Positions 1-10,090 of a stretch of 64,000 bases of DNA are shown here, piece after piece. The position numbers and the translations under genes were made by a program. Below the pieces are notes generated by a model. That model was not told the DNA's origin. It ran no database searches and saw nothing but the letters and a program-made list of their open reading frames with translations. Each line of letters begins with the position of its first letter. Positions within the stretch are counted from its first letter, which is position 1. The stretch covers positions 3,643,001 through 3,707,000 of the forward strand of contig CP053446.1 in the NCBI GenBank assembly GCA_013285405.1, in the 5' to 3' direction. Origin of the DNA: Ignavibacteriota bacterium. GTDB lineage: Bacteria; Bacteroidota; Ignavibacteria; Ignavibacteriales; Ignavibacteriaceae.

Positions 1-1731
1 TGATTGTATTTTTGAAGTTGTTGCCATGAGCTGCATTTTATCCATATAGAAATTATCTTCCAGCCTTAGCACAGTATCCTGCTCAAAGACTAATCCAAAA
101 ACCGGTGGAGGAACAATTGAGTTACCGGTTAAAGCAACACTATGTGGTGAACCAGCAGCATTATCAGTAAATACCAATGTGCCAGTATATGTTCCAATTA
201 CCATTGGTGCTGAAAATGTAACAGTAAATACTTGGTTACCACCTGGTACTATTGTAGCAGTTGTTGGAGTAACTGAATATTCTGTTGCAGCAATTGCAGC
301 ACTTGATATATTAAGGTTAGCAGTACCTGTGTTGCTAACAGTAACATTCAAATTTCTGGTTGTACCCTGATTAACATTACCAAAATTCAATGATGCAGGT
401 GTAACGTTGAATATTGGTTCTAAAATTGGTCCTGTGGCATACACTATATTCATATAAGCTTTTGTACCGAATGCAGTATAAGAACCTGGAATAACTGCAA
501 CACCACTTCCTGTGAAAGGACCTAAGTTTAGTAATGTACCGGTTATATTATCAACAATTGTCATTGTTGCATTGGGGTGCAAATTATAAGTCAAATTAAT
601 TGGCACTCCTGCTGCACTTACCTGCCACCATAATGTATGTTGTATTGTTCCATTGAATGTATTCGGGTCAGCAGCAAAACGATAATCTCTAAGTGATGAC
701 AACGTTGGACATGTTGGTGAGAGATCAAATCTTATATCAAATACACCTGGAGGTGGAAATGGTGGAAGATCACTTTCACCAAGTGCAGGATCGATACAAT
801 CTGTTGCAGACGGATCCAATCCATTCCAAAGTGAAATTGTTGTAGTTCCGTCAGTACCAGAAAATGAGTTTTCAAGGTCAACTAATCCTGGAGGTGTTCC
901 ATCACCTGACAATGCATAAACGGAAGGTGAACCAGTTGCATTGTGTGTGAATGTTAAGTTAGCAGTATATGCACCAACTGCTGCTGGTGTAAATGTTACA
1001 TCAAATACCTGATTTGCACCCGGTGCAACGTTAATCGGGAATGCATTCGGTGTGAATGTAAACTGCCCATCTGAAGAAACAATATTAGAAATTACAAGTG
1101 GAGCAGTTCCAGTGTTTGTAACAGTTGCCTGTAACATAGAACTTGAACCAACTTCTACGTTACCAAAGCTTAAGCTTGGTGGTGCAATTCCGAATCCCGG
1201 CTCTGCCACGCCACCTATATTGGTATAAGTCATATTCAAATACGCCTTAGTACCGAAAGCAGTATATGAAGCCGGTATTACAGCAACTCCACTGCCAGTA
1301 AATGGTCCAAGATTTAGTAAGGTACCTGTAATGTTATCAACTATTGTAAATGACGCACCAGTTGGTAAATTATAAGTCAAATTAATAGCTGATGCACCTG
1401 GTGTAGTTACCTGCCACCACAACGTATGTTGTTTGGTTCCTGTAAACGGAAATCCAACAACTGGACGGTAATCCCTTAACGATGATAAGGTTGGACAAGC
1501 TGGTGACAGATCAAATCTAATGTCAAATACACCAGGAGGAGGGAATGGTGGGAGATCACTTTCACCAAGAGCAGGATCGAGACAATCAGTTGCAGCAAGG
1601 TCCAAACCTGCCCAAATTGAGATCGTCGTTGATCCATCTGTTCCTGTGAACGGGATGTCCACCGCTGCCTGCCCGAAAGCCATAGTGACATACAGCAGCA
1701 CGAACGAAAAGATTGAAAGAAGTTTACGCAT
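1..1731 (-). CDS. Secreted repeat protein with choice-of-anchor D domains (partial, runs off window start)
   Basis: The frame is open for all 577 codons from the ATG at 1731 to base 1; I checked it codon by codon and saw no stop. The product starts with a signal peptide (MRKLLSIFSFVLL...AFGQ). It then contains two tandem modules with a period of about 790 bp. Each has a segment containing GESDLPPFPPPGVFDIRFDLSP, then a segment containing NITGTLLNLGPFTGSGVAVIP, then an immunoglobulin-like domain of the ASPM/SPD-2/Hydin (choice-of-anchor D) type with the pattern FGNV..G......V.NTGTA.L.I. This architecture is typical of secreted surface proteins in this lineage. The C-terminus, where a T9SS sorting domain would be expected, lies outside the window. 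It follows the giant gene on the same strand with a 116-bp gap containing a hairpin. The function is unknown. Confidence 0.8.
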   Translation of the reverse strand, partial: MRKLLSIFSFVLLYVTMAFGQAAVDIPFTGTDGSTTISIWAGLDLAATDCLDPALGESDLPPFPPPGVFDIRFDLSPACPTLSSLRDYRPVVGFPFTGTKQHTLWWQVTTPGASAINLTYNLPTGASFTIVDNITGTLLNLGPFTGSGVAVIPASYTAFGTKAYLNMTYTNIGGVAEPGFGIAPPSLSFGNVEVGSSSMLQATVTNTGTAPLVISNIVSSDGQFTFTPNAFPINVAPGANQVFDVTFTPAAVGAYTANLTFTHNATGSPSVYALSGDGTPPGLVDLENSFSGTDGTTTISLWNGLDPSATDCIDPALGESDLPPFPPPGVFDIRFDLSPTCPTLSSLRDYRFAADPNTFNGTIQHTLWWQVSAAGVPINLTYNLHPNATMTIVDNITGTLLNLGPFTGSGVAVIPGSYTAFGTKAYMNIVYATGPILEPIFNVTPASLNFGNVNQGTTRNLNVTVSNTGTANLNISSAAIAATEYSVTPTTATIVPGGNQVFTVTFSAPMVIGTYTGTLVFTDNAAGSPHSVALTGNSIVPPPVFGLVFEQDTVLRLEDNFYMDKMQLMATTSKIQS

Positions 1732-1805
1732 AACGCACCCTTTTAATTTATGAGAGATATGTGAATTAAAGATCATTTGCCCTACAAACTAATTTACTAT
1801 AAACT

Positions 1806-1842
1806 CCCGTCCCAAACAATCGGGACGGGTTGAAAGTTTTTT
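1806..1842. terminator. Strong GC hairpin between the two surface-protein genes
   Basis: CCCGTCCC (1806-1813) pairs perfectly with GGGACGGG (1822-1829), and a run of T follows at 1837-1842 on the plus strand. It sits just past the stop codon of the giant minus-strand gene. The T-run is better on the plus strand than on the minus strand, so it may be a palindromic repeat as much as a terminator. The core GTCCCGATTG also occurs in the palindrome at 21712-21729. Confidence 0.5.
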
Positions 1843-1847
1843 ATTTG

Positions 1848-4800
1848 TTACTTCAGGAGTAACATCTTTTTAACTGATACAAAATTATCCGTTCTCAGTT
1901 CATAGATATACATTCCTGTTGCCACTCCACTTGCATTCCAGTTGTACTGATATTTTCCGGCTTGCAGTGATGTGTTTACAAGTTCTGCTACCTTTTCTCC
2001 CAATGCATTGTAGATACTGAGTTTTACATTTGCCATCTCAGGCAACGAGAACTCGATCATCGTGCTTGGGTTGAATGGATTTGGATAGTTCTGTTCAAGT
2101 GAATATACTGTTGGTAACAGTTCTCCCGATACCATCAGCTTCTCTATCGTTGATTCACTGATTTCTATTGATTCTCCATCCTTCAGATTTTCATTCAGCT
2201 TCTTGCCACTCTCATCCATCAACCTGATATCCATTCCCTCTACTCTTACTGTCAATGGATATACTACTCCGCTCATCTCAATCGTCTTCACTGAGCTGCT
2301 CAGGTCTTCGGCTATTCTTCCACTCGAGTATCTGAAGTCATACATTCCTGCTGGTGGTGCTGGTGGTAATTCATACTGACTTAAGTCAACCTGTCCATTT
2401 ACTGCATACAGTGTGTAGCTCACTCCTGCTGCATCTGTTATCACTATTCTTCCCCAGTTCTCAGGGAAGTATTCTACTGGTTTGCTTTCCTTTGACATTG
2501 TCTCTGGTATGATTATCTGTCCTGCACCTGTCAACTTTATCCAGTAACCAAATCCTGGATCAAGTGTCGTTGCTACAGAATATCCACCTGAATATTTGTA
2601 GATCGGACCACTCTGTAGTCCTGGTGGATTTGTTGATACGTTCGCTGCTGTTACAATCAATTCATAGCCACCGATCATATTCCAGCCGATAGCTCCTGTT
2701 AATGGATCGTGTGCAACTACTTGCAATCCGCCTGCTGGCCATTCATCTCCTGTGTTATAAGTCTGAGCTCCATTATTTTTCATCCAGTATCCTATTCCAG
2801 GTGTTGCTGTGGTTACTGTTTGATAACCGAATGCATATTTATAAACATCTCCAACTCTGCCTGGCCACCAATTTGCTACTCCCATTCCATCAGGATTTGT
2901 TCCCGGTACTGATACCATATTCCAGCCATCACCAACATTAACTGAGAGTTGGAAGGTAGCTGAACCAAGTGATTCTGAATATATCTGTACTATACTGGTT
3001 GTTGCACCTGTATATCCGGAAGCAACAATAAGTTTCCAATCGTTGCCATTATTAACTGTACCCAAAGATGAACCAAGAACCGCAGTCGGGACTGTTCTCT
3101 TAGGAATCCAGGTATCGGTAGTCGGATCATAAGTATAAGTTGGATTTGGATTAGCCGGAACCCAAGCTGCTGTCGGGCTTCCTCCGGCTACTATTATTTC
3201 GCTGTCACCCCAAGGTGCAGCATCGAATCTGTACATTGCACCAATTGGATATGCGGAAGCTTCCGGAGCGTAAGTTTTATGGTCTTTGGTATTAGCAATA
3301 AATTCACTAAGACTTCCACCATACTCTGAATACAATTGTCTGTTTACGCCCGGATATGGAGTTGTCATTGCTGTCCACACAATTACTAATGGATCAATAC
3401 CATCGATAGTTCCAACATAAACACTGTTTGAAATACCGACAGCATCAGCACCGGCAACATAAACAAGTTTATTACCTGTTACAGAAAATCCACCACCGAA
3501 TTTAACACCCGGCATAGATGTAGCTGCTGCCCAGGTATTTCCTGTAACATCATAAACATAAACTGAAGATAAAAGTACTGAACCGGTTGTTACACCACCA
3601 GCAACATATATCTTATTGTTATAACCTACAGCTTTACACCAACCCATCGCAACTGGAAGCGCTGCGACTGTTGACCATGTATTTAAAGCGATATCATATT
3701 TATAAACTGTTGTCTGATAATTAGTTCCATCTGAACCACCAATAGCATATATGAAATCACCAACTGCTGCTGAAGCTAATACTACTCTGCCTGCAGGTAG
3801 CGATGCTATCTGAGTCCAGGTATTAGTAGCAACTTCATATTTGTAGCATTCAGTTTTAAGAGTTGAAGTTGTGTTTCCACCGAGACTGTAAAGGAAACCA
3901 TTATGAGCAACACCTGTTCCTACATAAGTTGTTACCGGATAATTAGCTCCTGAAGACCAAACACCGCTCGTATCAATGATTGAAACAACTTTTGCACGAC
4001 AGTCGTTACCAGTATTTAAGTCACCGGCTAACTGTGTGCAAACATTCACATTATATACTCCATAAGCGGGTGTCCAGTTATCAAATGTGACCTGCGCTGT
4101 AGCAAAAGGTGCAAGAGCTGTGACTGTTTTCGTTGATGTATAACCGCCATCAGCTGTCATCTGAACATCAAAGGATTGAGTATTCGTCCCATAGTTCTTC
4201 ACGGTAGCTTTTGGTGAAATAATTCCCGGACTGTTTATAGTAGCAATATCAATTGAAAATGTTCCAACGTCATTAGCTAATGGTATTGTCACAGCAACAT
4301 CATCAATATACCAGTAATCAAACTGGAAGTGATTTCCATCTGATACCCAGGCAATATATGTTGTTGTTCCAACATTATTGTTTATTGCTATACCCACCGT
4401 TCCAGATTGATTTCCACCACCGCTAACAACACTAAATGATTCATCTGTCCAGGTTGTAGCATCAGTGCTTGATTGAACCTTCATAGTAATGCCCGTTCCA
4501 TAATCATCAAAAAAATGTTTGAATTCTAATGCAAGACTTGTTAATCCGGATGTATTGATCGGACCAACAATTAATCTTGAAATACCAGTTCCACTAGCGT
4601 ACATTTCTCTCATTTCGTATGGTGATCCACCAGCATTTGAAGTATTATTTACAGTCCATCTTGGGCTGATTGTAGAAGTTTGCGACCAGCTTGGCGGCAT
4701 TGTAGATAAATCAAATGATTGGCTATAAGGAACACTTAATGGTGTAGCCTGTGTAGTTGCATTTGCTGTAACACCAGTTGAGTAAGCCGAACCATTATAA

Positions 4801-7800
4801 GAAAATAATTTATAATAGTATGTTGTCACCTGAGTCAAACCAGTGTGATTATAAGGTGAGGTTAATCCATTATATAATAATGTACCACCGGCAAAAGGAT
4901 CGCCAACTACAGGTGGGGCACCTGTTGGTGCTGTAAATATACCGGTTAAATTATAGACGATAACAACATTGTTCGAACTTGGATTTGGTGTAAATGCAAC
5001 ATTTATCTGAACGTCACTCACAGCAGTTGCTGTAACATCAGTCGGATCTAATACTGATGGCAATGGAGCTCCTTCTTCATAAGCACCCATCGTCGGGGTT
5101 GTTGCATTTCTGGTTGCACCGAGTATATCAGTTGTTATTCCGGCAACCGGAGTTCCTGCATCTATAACCGGTGAATTTAAATATGGACGAAGATCAGATT
5201 CTGATACCAACAATGGATCTAAATTCATAGAATTTGCATCCTGACCTGTAGCAGTTTGCCACTCTAATAAGCTGTCAACATCCGCAGTTCCCCATCTGCC
5301 GAGTAAACCACCTGTACCATTAGAGTAATAATCATTATAATTCATATTCCAGGTAGTTGAAGTAGAATTGGTGAATTGAGCTCCGTAATGGAAACCAGTT
5401 CCAGTACCATTCGATCTTTCGTTGTGGAATATATTATCTACCATGACCCAGATATTTGCTGCGTCGCGTTTGTTAACTGCACCGGTTGTTCCACCTGTTA
5501 CACCGCTGCCCGAAATCAAAACAGTATTATAATACATTTCAACCGAGTTAGCACTATAACCAAAATAATCTATTCCTCGAATTGTTCCGGCTGTATTACC
5601 GCCGCCTAATGAGATAACATTGTTAACAAGTTTGAGTGTCTGATCAACACCACTTGAACCAATTTCATATAAACCATAGATAGTCGGTGAAGCAGATACA
5701 CTCGATAGATTGAATATCTGATTTCCAATAAGATCTGTATTGGGTGTCCTGCCAATATAGAATCCATATACCGTAGCAGCAGAAGATGGGGTTGCCTGAT
5801 AAAAAATATTACCAATCGCATCATTATTGTCAACGCCAACACCACCTTGAAGAGTTATACCACGATCATTAAAGTTATTGAATTCACAATTGGAAATTGT
5901 ATTATTCGTTCCAGTAAATGTTGAAAACAAATAAACACCGATACTATATCTTGTTCCACCGGCTTTTTGTCTGATTAAGCAATTGTCAATAAGGTTATTG
6001 CTGCTTCCAGTTCCAGCAGCAAGTATTATTACCCCAGATCCTGTACTTGTTTGTTCACTTTCAATAATGCAGTTCTTAACAATATTATTATCACCACTGC
6101 TATAGAAATGTACTGCAGGAAATGCACCGACAGTCTGAATGGTGAGATTTTGGGTTGTCCCGCCAACAGTATTCGAACCATCAATGATATAATATTCACC
6201 AGCTTCCATCCAGATAGATGCTGTTGTTTGCCCCGTAACACCAGGAATTCTTGCGTTAACTCCTGATGCAGGTTTAATAGTTGCAGTATTGGTTGAACTA
6301 GCTCCAGCAAACAAGGTCAGATCTATTGGATAAGTTTCTGAAGCATAGAGTGTATCAATTAATGAAAATGTAACTGGTCCCGAAGCTCCTCTTAATTGAA
6401 GGTCAGTAACCGCTGCAGTAATTGTTGGATATGCTGCAAGATTAGGATTTTCAGCAAAGAAATTCATATCAAATGGTTTTCCATTCTCCATTATCTCAAC
6501 GTAAGTTTCTGTTACAGTTTCATAACGTGGTGAAAAGTTAGGAGCAGATGGATTTTCTTTGTCATTTATATTTGCATTTAAATCTTCATATGCATCAATT
6601 CCATTCATATCTCTGGTTACAGTTCTTGTTCTGGTTTCAAATGTAAGTTTTTTACCAGTCAACTTTTCAAATGCACTTACTCCAACTGTATAAGTACCAC
6701 TAAGAGGTACATCAACAATCAAATAACCATTTGGAACTGTTGGAGGTGTTGTTCCCGGAGGATTTGAACCTGATCCGCCTGCTGGATTTGTACCTGCGTT
6801 ACCGGGTACATCTTGAGCTGCAACATAATAAACAATCGTATCACCTATTGCTACTCCGCCAATTGCAGAATAATTAATTGTGAATGTATAATCATCACCA
6901 ACAACAGATGGAGTGTTATTAAATACGTAAGAAACATCATTAATTTTCTTGAGATATAATCGCGGTGAATTTGAACCGCTTGCAACTCCACTAACATCTG
7001 TTATTGTTGCCGTCAAAGAAACAGAAGTTAGTAAATAACTTTGATTAGATATCTCGCTATAAGAAATTAATGGTGGAGTCAAATCAGCACCAATACCACT
7101 AAATTCATCTGCGCCCATGTCAGGAGTTGTAACATTTCTTGTATCACCATCAAAGTCATCAGTGATTCCGGTAACAGGTGTTCCACCCGATTCAAGTTGA
7201 GTTGCGATTGAAGTGCTGACATGCAAATTATATGGTGCAGTAGTAACATTCAGGAAAGGAGGATTCTCTGATACTGAACCGGCATCCATTGGAGAAACCA
7301 ATGTTTTGTAATCTCCCAGTGTTTGAATAGCATTTGTTCCATCATAGAAAATAAGATTTGACGCAGATGGAGTTCCTGCATAAAAATCATTATTATTTGA
7401 CGTAGCTGCATAAGAAGTTAAAGTTGTTGTACTTCTTCTGTATGCTATAGTAAAGCCAGTCCCGTTTGGTGTTGATGCATTTACTACAACGTTATTTCTT
7501 AAATCAACAGTTGGAGTTGTACTTGCATAAATACCACTAGTTGTGAAATTTGCACCAACGCTTGTTGCATTTAGAAAGATTGAATTGTAATACAAACCGA
7601 TAGAAGTTCCACCGGAGACATACATTCCAACTAATCCTGTCAACGAAGCTGAGTTAGGTGCTTTTAAATCAGAAACAAAATTATTATAAACACTGTTGTT
7701 TGTTCCCGATGTAATATAAAAACCATACAAAGTTTGAGTAGCATTTGTTCCGGTTAAGTTGTAAACCTGGTTTTTATAACAATTTGTTGTGCCAGTACCC

Positions 7801-9290
7801 GCATCGTAAATACCGTACATTGTGGTTCCGGAAGTAGTGTTATTGTGAACATTATTTCCATAAACTGTTGGGTTTGTTCCAGTGAAATACAATCCATAAA
7901 AAGTACCGCCTGTAGTAATTCCATAAACATTGTTACTAAAGATTGTATTAGAAGTTGTGGATAATAGGTACAAGCCATAGCATGAACCAGTCCCACCAGT
8001 TAAGTTCGATATTGTATTACCAGAAGCAACTCTGTTTTGACCAATAGCAGTGTTGCTGTAAATCCCATAAAGTGAGGAACTACCAGCAACTGTGATGTTT
8101 GAGAAATTATTATTCGTCAAAGTCTCAGTACCAGAAGCTGGAGAACCAAGATTATAGTAACAATAAAAACTACCACTCGCTCCCGTTCGATTTAGCGTAC
8201 CGCTTGTTGAATTTCCAGAAGCTGTAACATCAGGAGTAGAACTTGAAGCATAAATTAAATAAACAGTACCGGTGGAGGAAAGCGTTCCGGTAGCAAAAGT
8301 ATTATTATTAAAATTTGCAGTCGTTACAGTATTAGCATTGTAAATACCATTTGTATTAGATGAAGCAGAAGTATTCGAAAGAGTAATTGAGTTATTACTT
8401 CCAACTACTATTCCACTGACCGTTGAATAAAAAATGCCGTAAAGTGTTGAAGTATGATTTGCACTTGTAATTGTATTGTAGGCAACAGATGGATTCTCAA
8501 CATAAATAAAGTAAACGCCGTACGTTGAGGTCGCGCTACCTCCACCATAGTTTGTAATTATATTTCCAGCGCCGGATTGCCCTACCGTGATACTACTATC
8601 GTAGTATGCAGTTGCACCTCTTACATAAACACCAGCATGAACGTTTTGAACAGTATTGCCGTTGATTGTAACATTTGCATTCATACCACTTGCTGCGGAT
8701 ACAACAACTCCAGTTGCAGATGAAACACTTGTAGGTCCGTTACTAATGTTTATACCAGTAACATAAGCACTTGTACCTTTTGTCATAGTAATAACGCAGT
8801 TCGAGATTGTAACAAACTGACATCCATCCGTACCGCTTGGCTTAAAAGTAAAATAGCCATATTCAATTCCTTGATCTGAGGCAGTCACATCAATTGCATT
8901 GAAAGTAATATAGTCAGTTCCATTCATACGAAATATTGCATCACCATCAGCGCCCAATGCAGTAGTAGCCAGTGTACCTGCATCTGTTCTTGTTACTAAT
9001 GGATTAGCACCTGCACCGCTTTTCTGGAAAACAATTGTGTTACCAGCAGTTCCGGTTGCAGTAATTGTGATAGGTGCAGTTATACTTTCTGTAAAACCTG
9101 CAGCTACATTAAATGTTACACCGCCAGATCCTACACCTAATAAATTTAAATCAGTAACCGCGGCTGAGATTGTAGCATAGTCTCCGGGAATTGTTTTTAC
9201 TCCAGTAAGCTGAGCAAACGAATTCTGTGTAAACGCAAAAACAACAAGGAGGAAGACGACGGTCACAAATCTGAAAATATTTTTAAACAT
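1848..9290 (-). CDS. Giant secreted protein: beta-helix repeats, FN3, kelch repeats, T9SS type A sorting domain
   Basis: The protein has 2480 residues. Residues 1-27 are a signal peptide ending in SFAQ. Residues about 30-720 form Gly/Asn/Thr/Ser-rich right-handed beta-helix (PbH1-like) repeats, ending in a DDFDGDTRN..DMGADEF motif. A second beta-helix region spans about 950-1410 and ends in a similar GATRN..MGAYEEG motif. A fibronectin type III domain follows (about 1420-1515), then a jelly-roll-like domain starting VPYSQSFDLSTMPPSW (about 1520-1670), a CARDB-like domain, and about five kelch repeats (about 1780-2100, with GG..... Y.YD...NTW patterns). The last 80 residues are a T9SS type A sorting domain (NYPNPFNPST ... 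GMYIYEL ... KKMLLLK). Known family role: export across the outer membrane by T9SS and anchoring or release. I infer an adhesin or extracellular matrix role. The ATG start fits the signal peptide. Confidence 0.9.
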   Translation of the reverse strand: MFKNIFRFVTVVFLLVVFAFTQNSFAQLTGVKTIPGDYATISAAVTDLNLLGVGSGGVTFNVAAGFTESITAPITITATGTAGNTIVFQKSGAGANPLVTRTDAGTLATTALGADGDAIFRMNGTDYITFNAIDVTASDQGIEYGYFTFKPSGTDGCQFVTISNCVITMTKGTSAYVTGINISNGPTSVSSATGVVVSAASGMNANVTINGNTVQNVHAGVYVRGATAYYDSSITVGQSGAGNIITNYGGGSATSTYGVYFIYVENPSVAYNTITSANHTSTLYGIFYSTVSGIVVGSNNSITLSNTSASSNTNGIYNANTVTTANFNNNTFATGTLSSTGTVYLIYASSSTPDVTASGNSTSGTLNRTGASGSFYCYYNLGSPASGTETLTNNNFSNITVAGSSSLYGIYSNTAIGQNRVASGNTISNLTGGTGSCYGLYLLSTTSNTIFSNNVYGITTGGTFYGLYFTGTNPTVYGNNVHNNTTSGTTMYGIYDAGTGTTNCYKNQVYNLTGTNATQTLYGFYITSGTNNSVYNNFVSDLKAPNSASLTGLVGMYVSGGTSIGLYYNSIFLNATSVGANFTTSGIYASTTPTVDLRNNVVVNASTPNGTGFTIAYRRSTTTLTSYAATSNNNDFYAGTPSASNLIFYDGTNAIQTLGDYKTLVSPMDAGSVSENPPFLNVTTAPYNLHVSTSIATQLESGGTPVTGITDDFDGDTRNVTTPDMGADEFSGIGADLTPPLISYSEISNQSYLLTSVSLTATITDVSGVASGSNSPRLYLKKINDVSYVFNNTPSVVGDDYTFTINYSAIGGVAIGDTIVYYVAAQDVPGNAGTNPAGGSGSNPPGTTPPTVPNGYLIVDVPLSGTYTVGVSAFEKLTGKKLTFETRTRTVTRDMNGIDAYEDLNANINDKENPSAPNFSPRYETVTETYVEIMENGKPFDMNFFAENPNLAAYPTITAAVTDLQLRGASGPVTFSLIDTLYASETYPIDLTLFAGASSTNTATIKPASGVNARIPGVTGQTTASIWMEAGEYYIIDGSNTVGGTTQNLTIQTVGAFPAVHFYSSGDNNIVKNCIIESEQTSTGSGVIILAAGTGSSNNLIDNCLIRQKAGGTRYSIGVYLFSTFTGTNNTISNCEFNNFNDRGITLQGGVGVDNNDAIGNIFYQATPSSAATVYGFYIGRTPNTDLIGNQIFNLSSVSASPTIYGLYEIGSSGVDQTLKLVNNVISLGGGNTAGTIRGIDYFGYSANSVEMYYNTVLISGSGVTGGTTGAVNKRDAANIWVMVDNIFHNERSNGTGTGFHYGAQFTNSTSTTWNMNYNDYYSNGTGGLLGRWGTADVDSLLEWQTATGQDANSMNLDPLLVSESDLRPYLNSPVIDAGTPVAGITTDILGATRNATTPTMGAYEEGAPLPSVLDPTDVTATAVSDVQINVAFTPNPSSNNVVIVYNLTGIFTAPTGAPPVVGDPFAGGTLLYNGLTSPYNHTGLTQVTTYYYKLFSYNGSAYSTGVTANATTQATPLSVPYSQSFDLSTMPPSWSQTSTISPRWTVNNTSNAGGSPYEMREMYASGTGISRLIVGPINTSGLTSLALEFKHFFDDYGTGITMKVQSSTDATTWTDESFSVVSGGGNQSGTVGIAINNNVGTTTYIAWVSDGNHFQFDYWYIDDVAVTIPLANDVGTFSIDIATINSPGIISPKATVKNYGTNTQSFDVQMTADGGYTSTKTVTALAPFATAQVTFDNWTPAYGVYNVNVCTQLAGDLNTGNDCRAKVVSIIDTSGVWSSGANYPVTTYVGTGVAHNGFLYSLGGNTTSTLKTECYKYEVATNTWTQIASLPAGRVVLASAAVGDFIYAIGGSDGTNYQTTVYKYDIALNTWSTVAALPVAMGWCKAVGYNNKIYVAGGVTTGSVLLSSVYVYDVTGNTWAAATSMPGVKFGGGFSVTGNKLVYVAGADAVGISNSVYVGTIDGIDPLVIVWTAMTTPYPGVNRQLYSEYGGSLSEFIANTKDHKTYAPEASAYPIGAMYRFDAAPWGDSEIIVAGGSPTAAWVPANPNPTYTYDPTTDTWIPKRTVPTAVLGSSLGTVNNGNDWKLIVASGYTGATTSIVQIYSESLGSATFQLSVNVGDGWNMVSVPGTNPDGMGVANWWPGRVGDVYKYAFGYQTVTTATPGIGYWMKNNGAQTYNTGDEWPAGGLQVVAHDPLTGAIGWNMIGGYELIVTAANVSTNPPGLQSGPIYKYSGGYSVATTLDPGFGYWIKLTGAGQIIIPETMSKESKPVEYFPENWGRIVITDAAGVSYTLYAVNGQVDLSQYELPPAPPAGMYDFRYSSGRIAEDLSSSVKTIEMSGVVYPLTVRVEGMDIRLMDESGKKLNENLKDGESIEISESTIEKLMVSGELLPTVYSLEQNYPNPFNPSTMIEFSLPEMANVKLSIYNALGEKVAELVNTSLQAGKYQYNWNASGVATGMYIYELRTDNFVSVKKMLLLK

Positions 9291-10090
9291 AGACCCTCCA
9301 AATGAAATTTGAAATTAATTAATTAAAAAGAAAAGAAACCTGCTTTACAGTTAAAAACACCGAACACACGCCTGTAAAGCAATTACAAAGGAAAGATTAG
9401 TGGAAAATTATTCTCCATATAGCCCTCCTGAAAAATGATAAAATACTGTATTATTAGTTAAACCTATATAAATGTAACCGGTGAGTTTAAAATTCTCTAA
9501 TAAGAGAAATTCTCTGGTGAAAATACCCAATGTAAAAAATTTTAATTTTTTGTTGTGCATATCCAGGAGCTCTGTTTTAAAGCTAAGTGAATAACTAATT
9601 CTTGTTTCAGCATCTCTATTCCACAAAGAGAGAACAATGTTATAAGAATATTTAATTAATTTTTAACGTTATTATAACGACCGCACAGCCCGAAAGTAGG
9701 TATTGCCCTAAATTTTGCTTCAAAAGTTACTGCAACCTTAATAAAAAATTTTTAAATAGTCAAAATTTTAGACACGATTTTTTTATGACTTTTTAAAAAA
9801 TATTTTTTCGGGTAAAAACATAAAGAGTGCCATAATATTTTATACTTTACAGTGAACTTTAAATTTATATCGCTAAGTGATTGTTTTTATAAGGAAGAAG
9901 TCTCTGCGACAGATTTGACTTTTTATAAATTGATGTTCAGGAGTTTAAAGTCAGCTAAAAAGTACTGAAGGTAAAAATATTTTTTTTGATGAGATGGTGT
10001 AACATCTGGTTAAAAAAAAATTCACAGATTTGACAAAATAATATTGAAGTGCTGAAGTGGAGTAATCAGAATATTTAAATAAATTTAATA
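9291..10090. other. Gene-free AT-rich stretch upstream of the giant gene
   Basis: About 800 bp without a convincing gene. Short open frames exist here on the minus strand (9408-9626 and 9951-10223), but they have no recognisable domain, no good start context, and a composition like intergenic DNA. The stretch probably holds the promoter and leader of the giant surface-protein gene. The only notable element is the TACCTA-containing motif at 9691-9710. Confidence 0.5.
9691..9710 (-). promoter_or_regulatory. Possible third copy of the TACCTA intergenic motif
   Basis: Read on the minus strand this is TAGGGCAATACCTACTTTCG. It resembles GGACTAAGTACCTATTT, which occurs upstream of 51907 and 62263: all share GG...AA.TACCTA.TT. 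It lies about 400 bp upstream of the start of the giant gene, in the sense orientation. The match is loose and could be chance. Confidence 0.25.
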
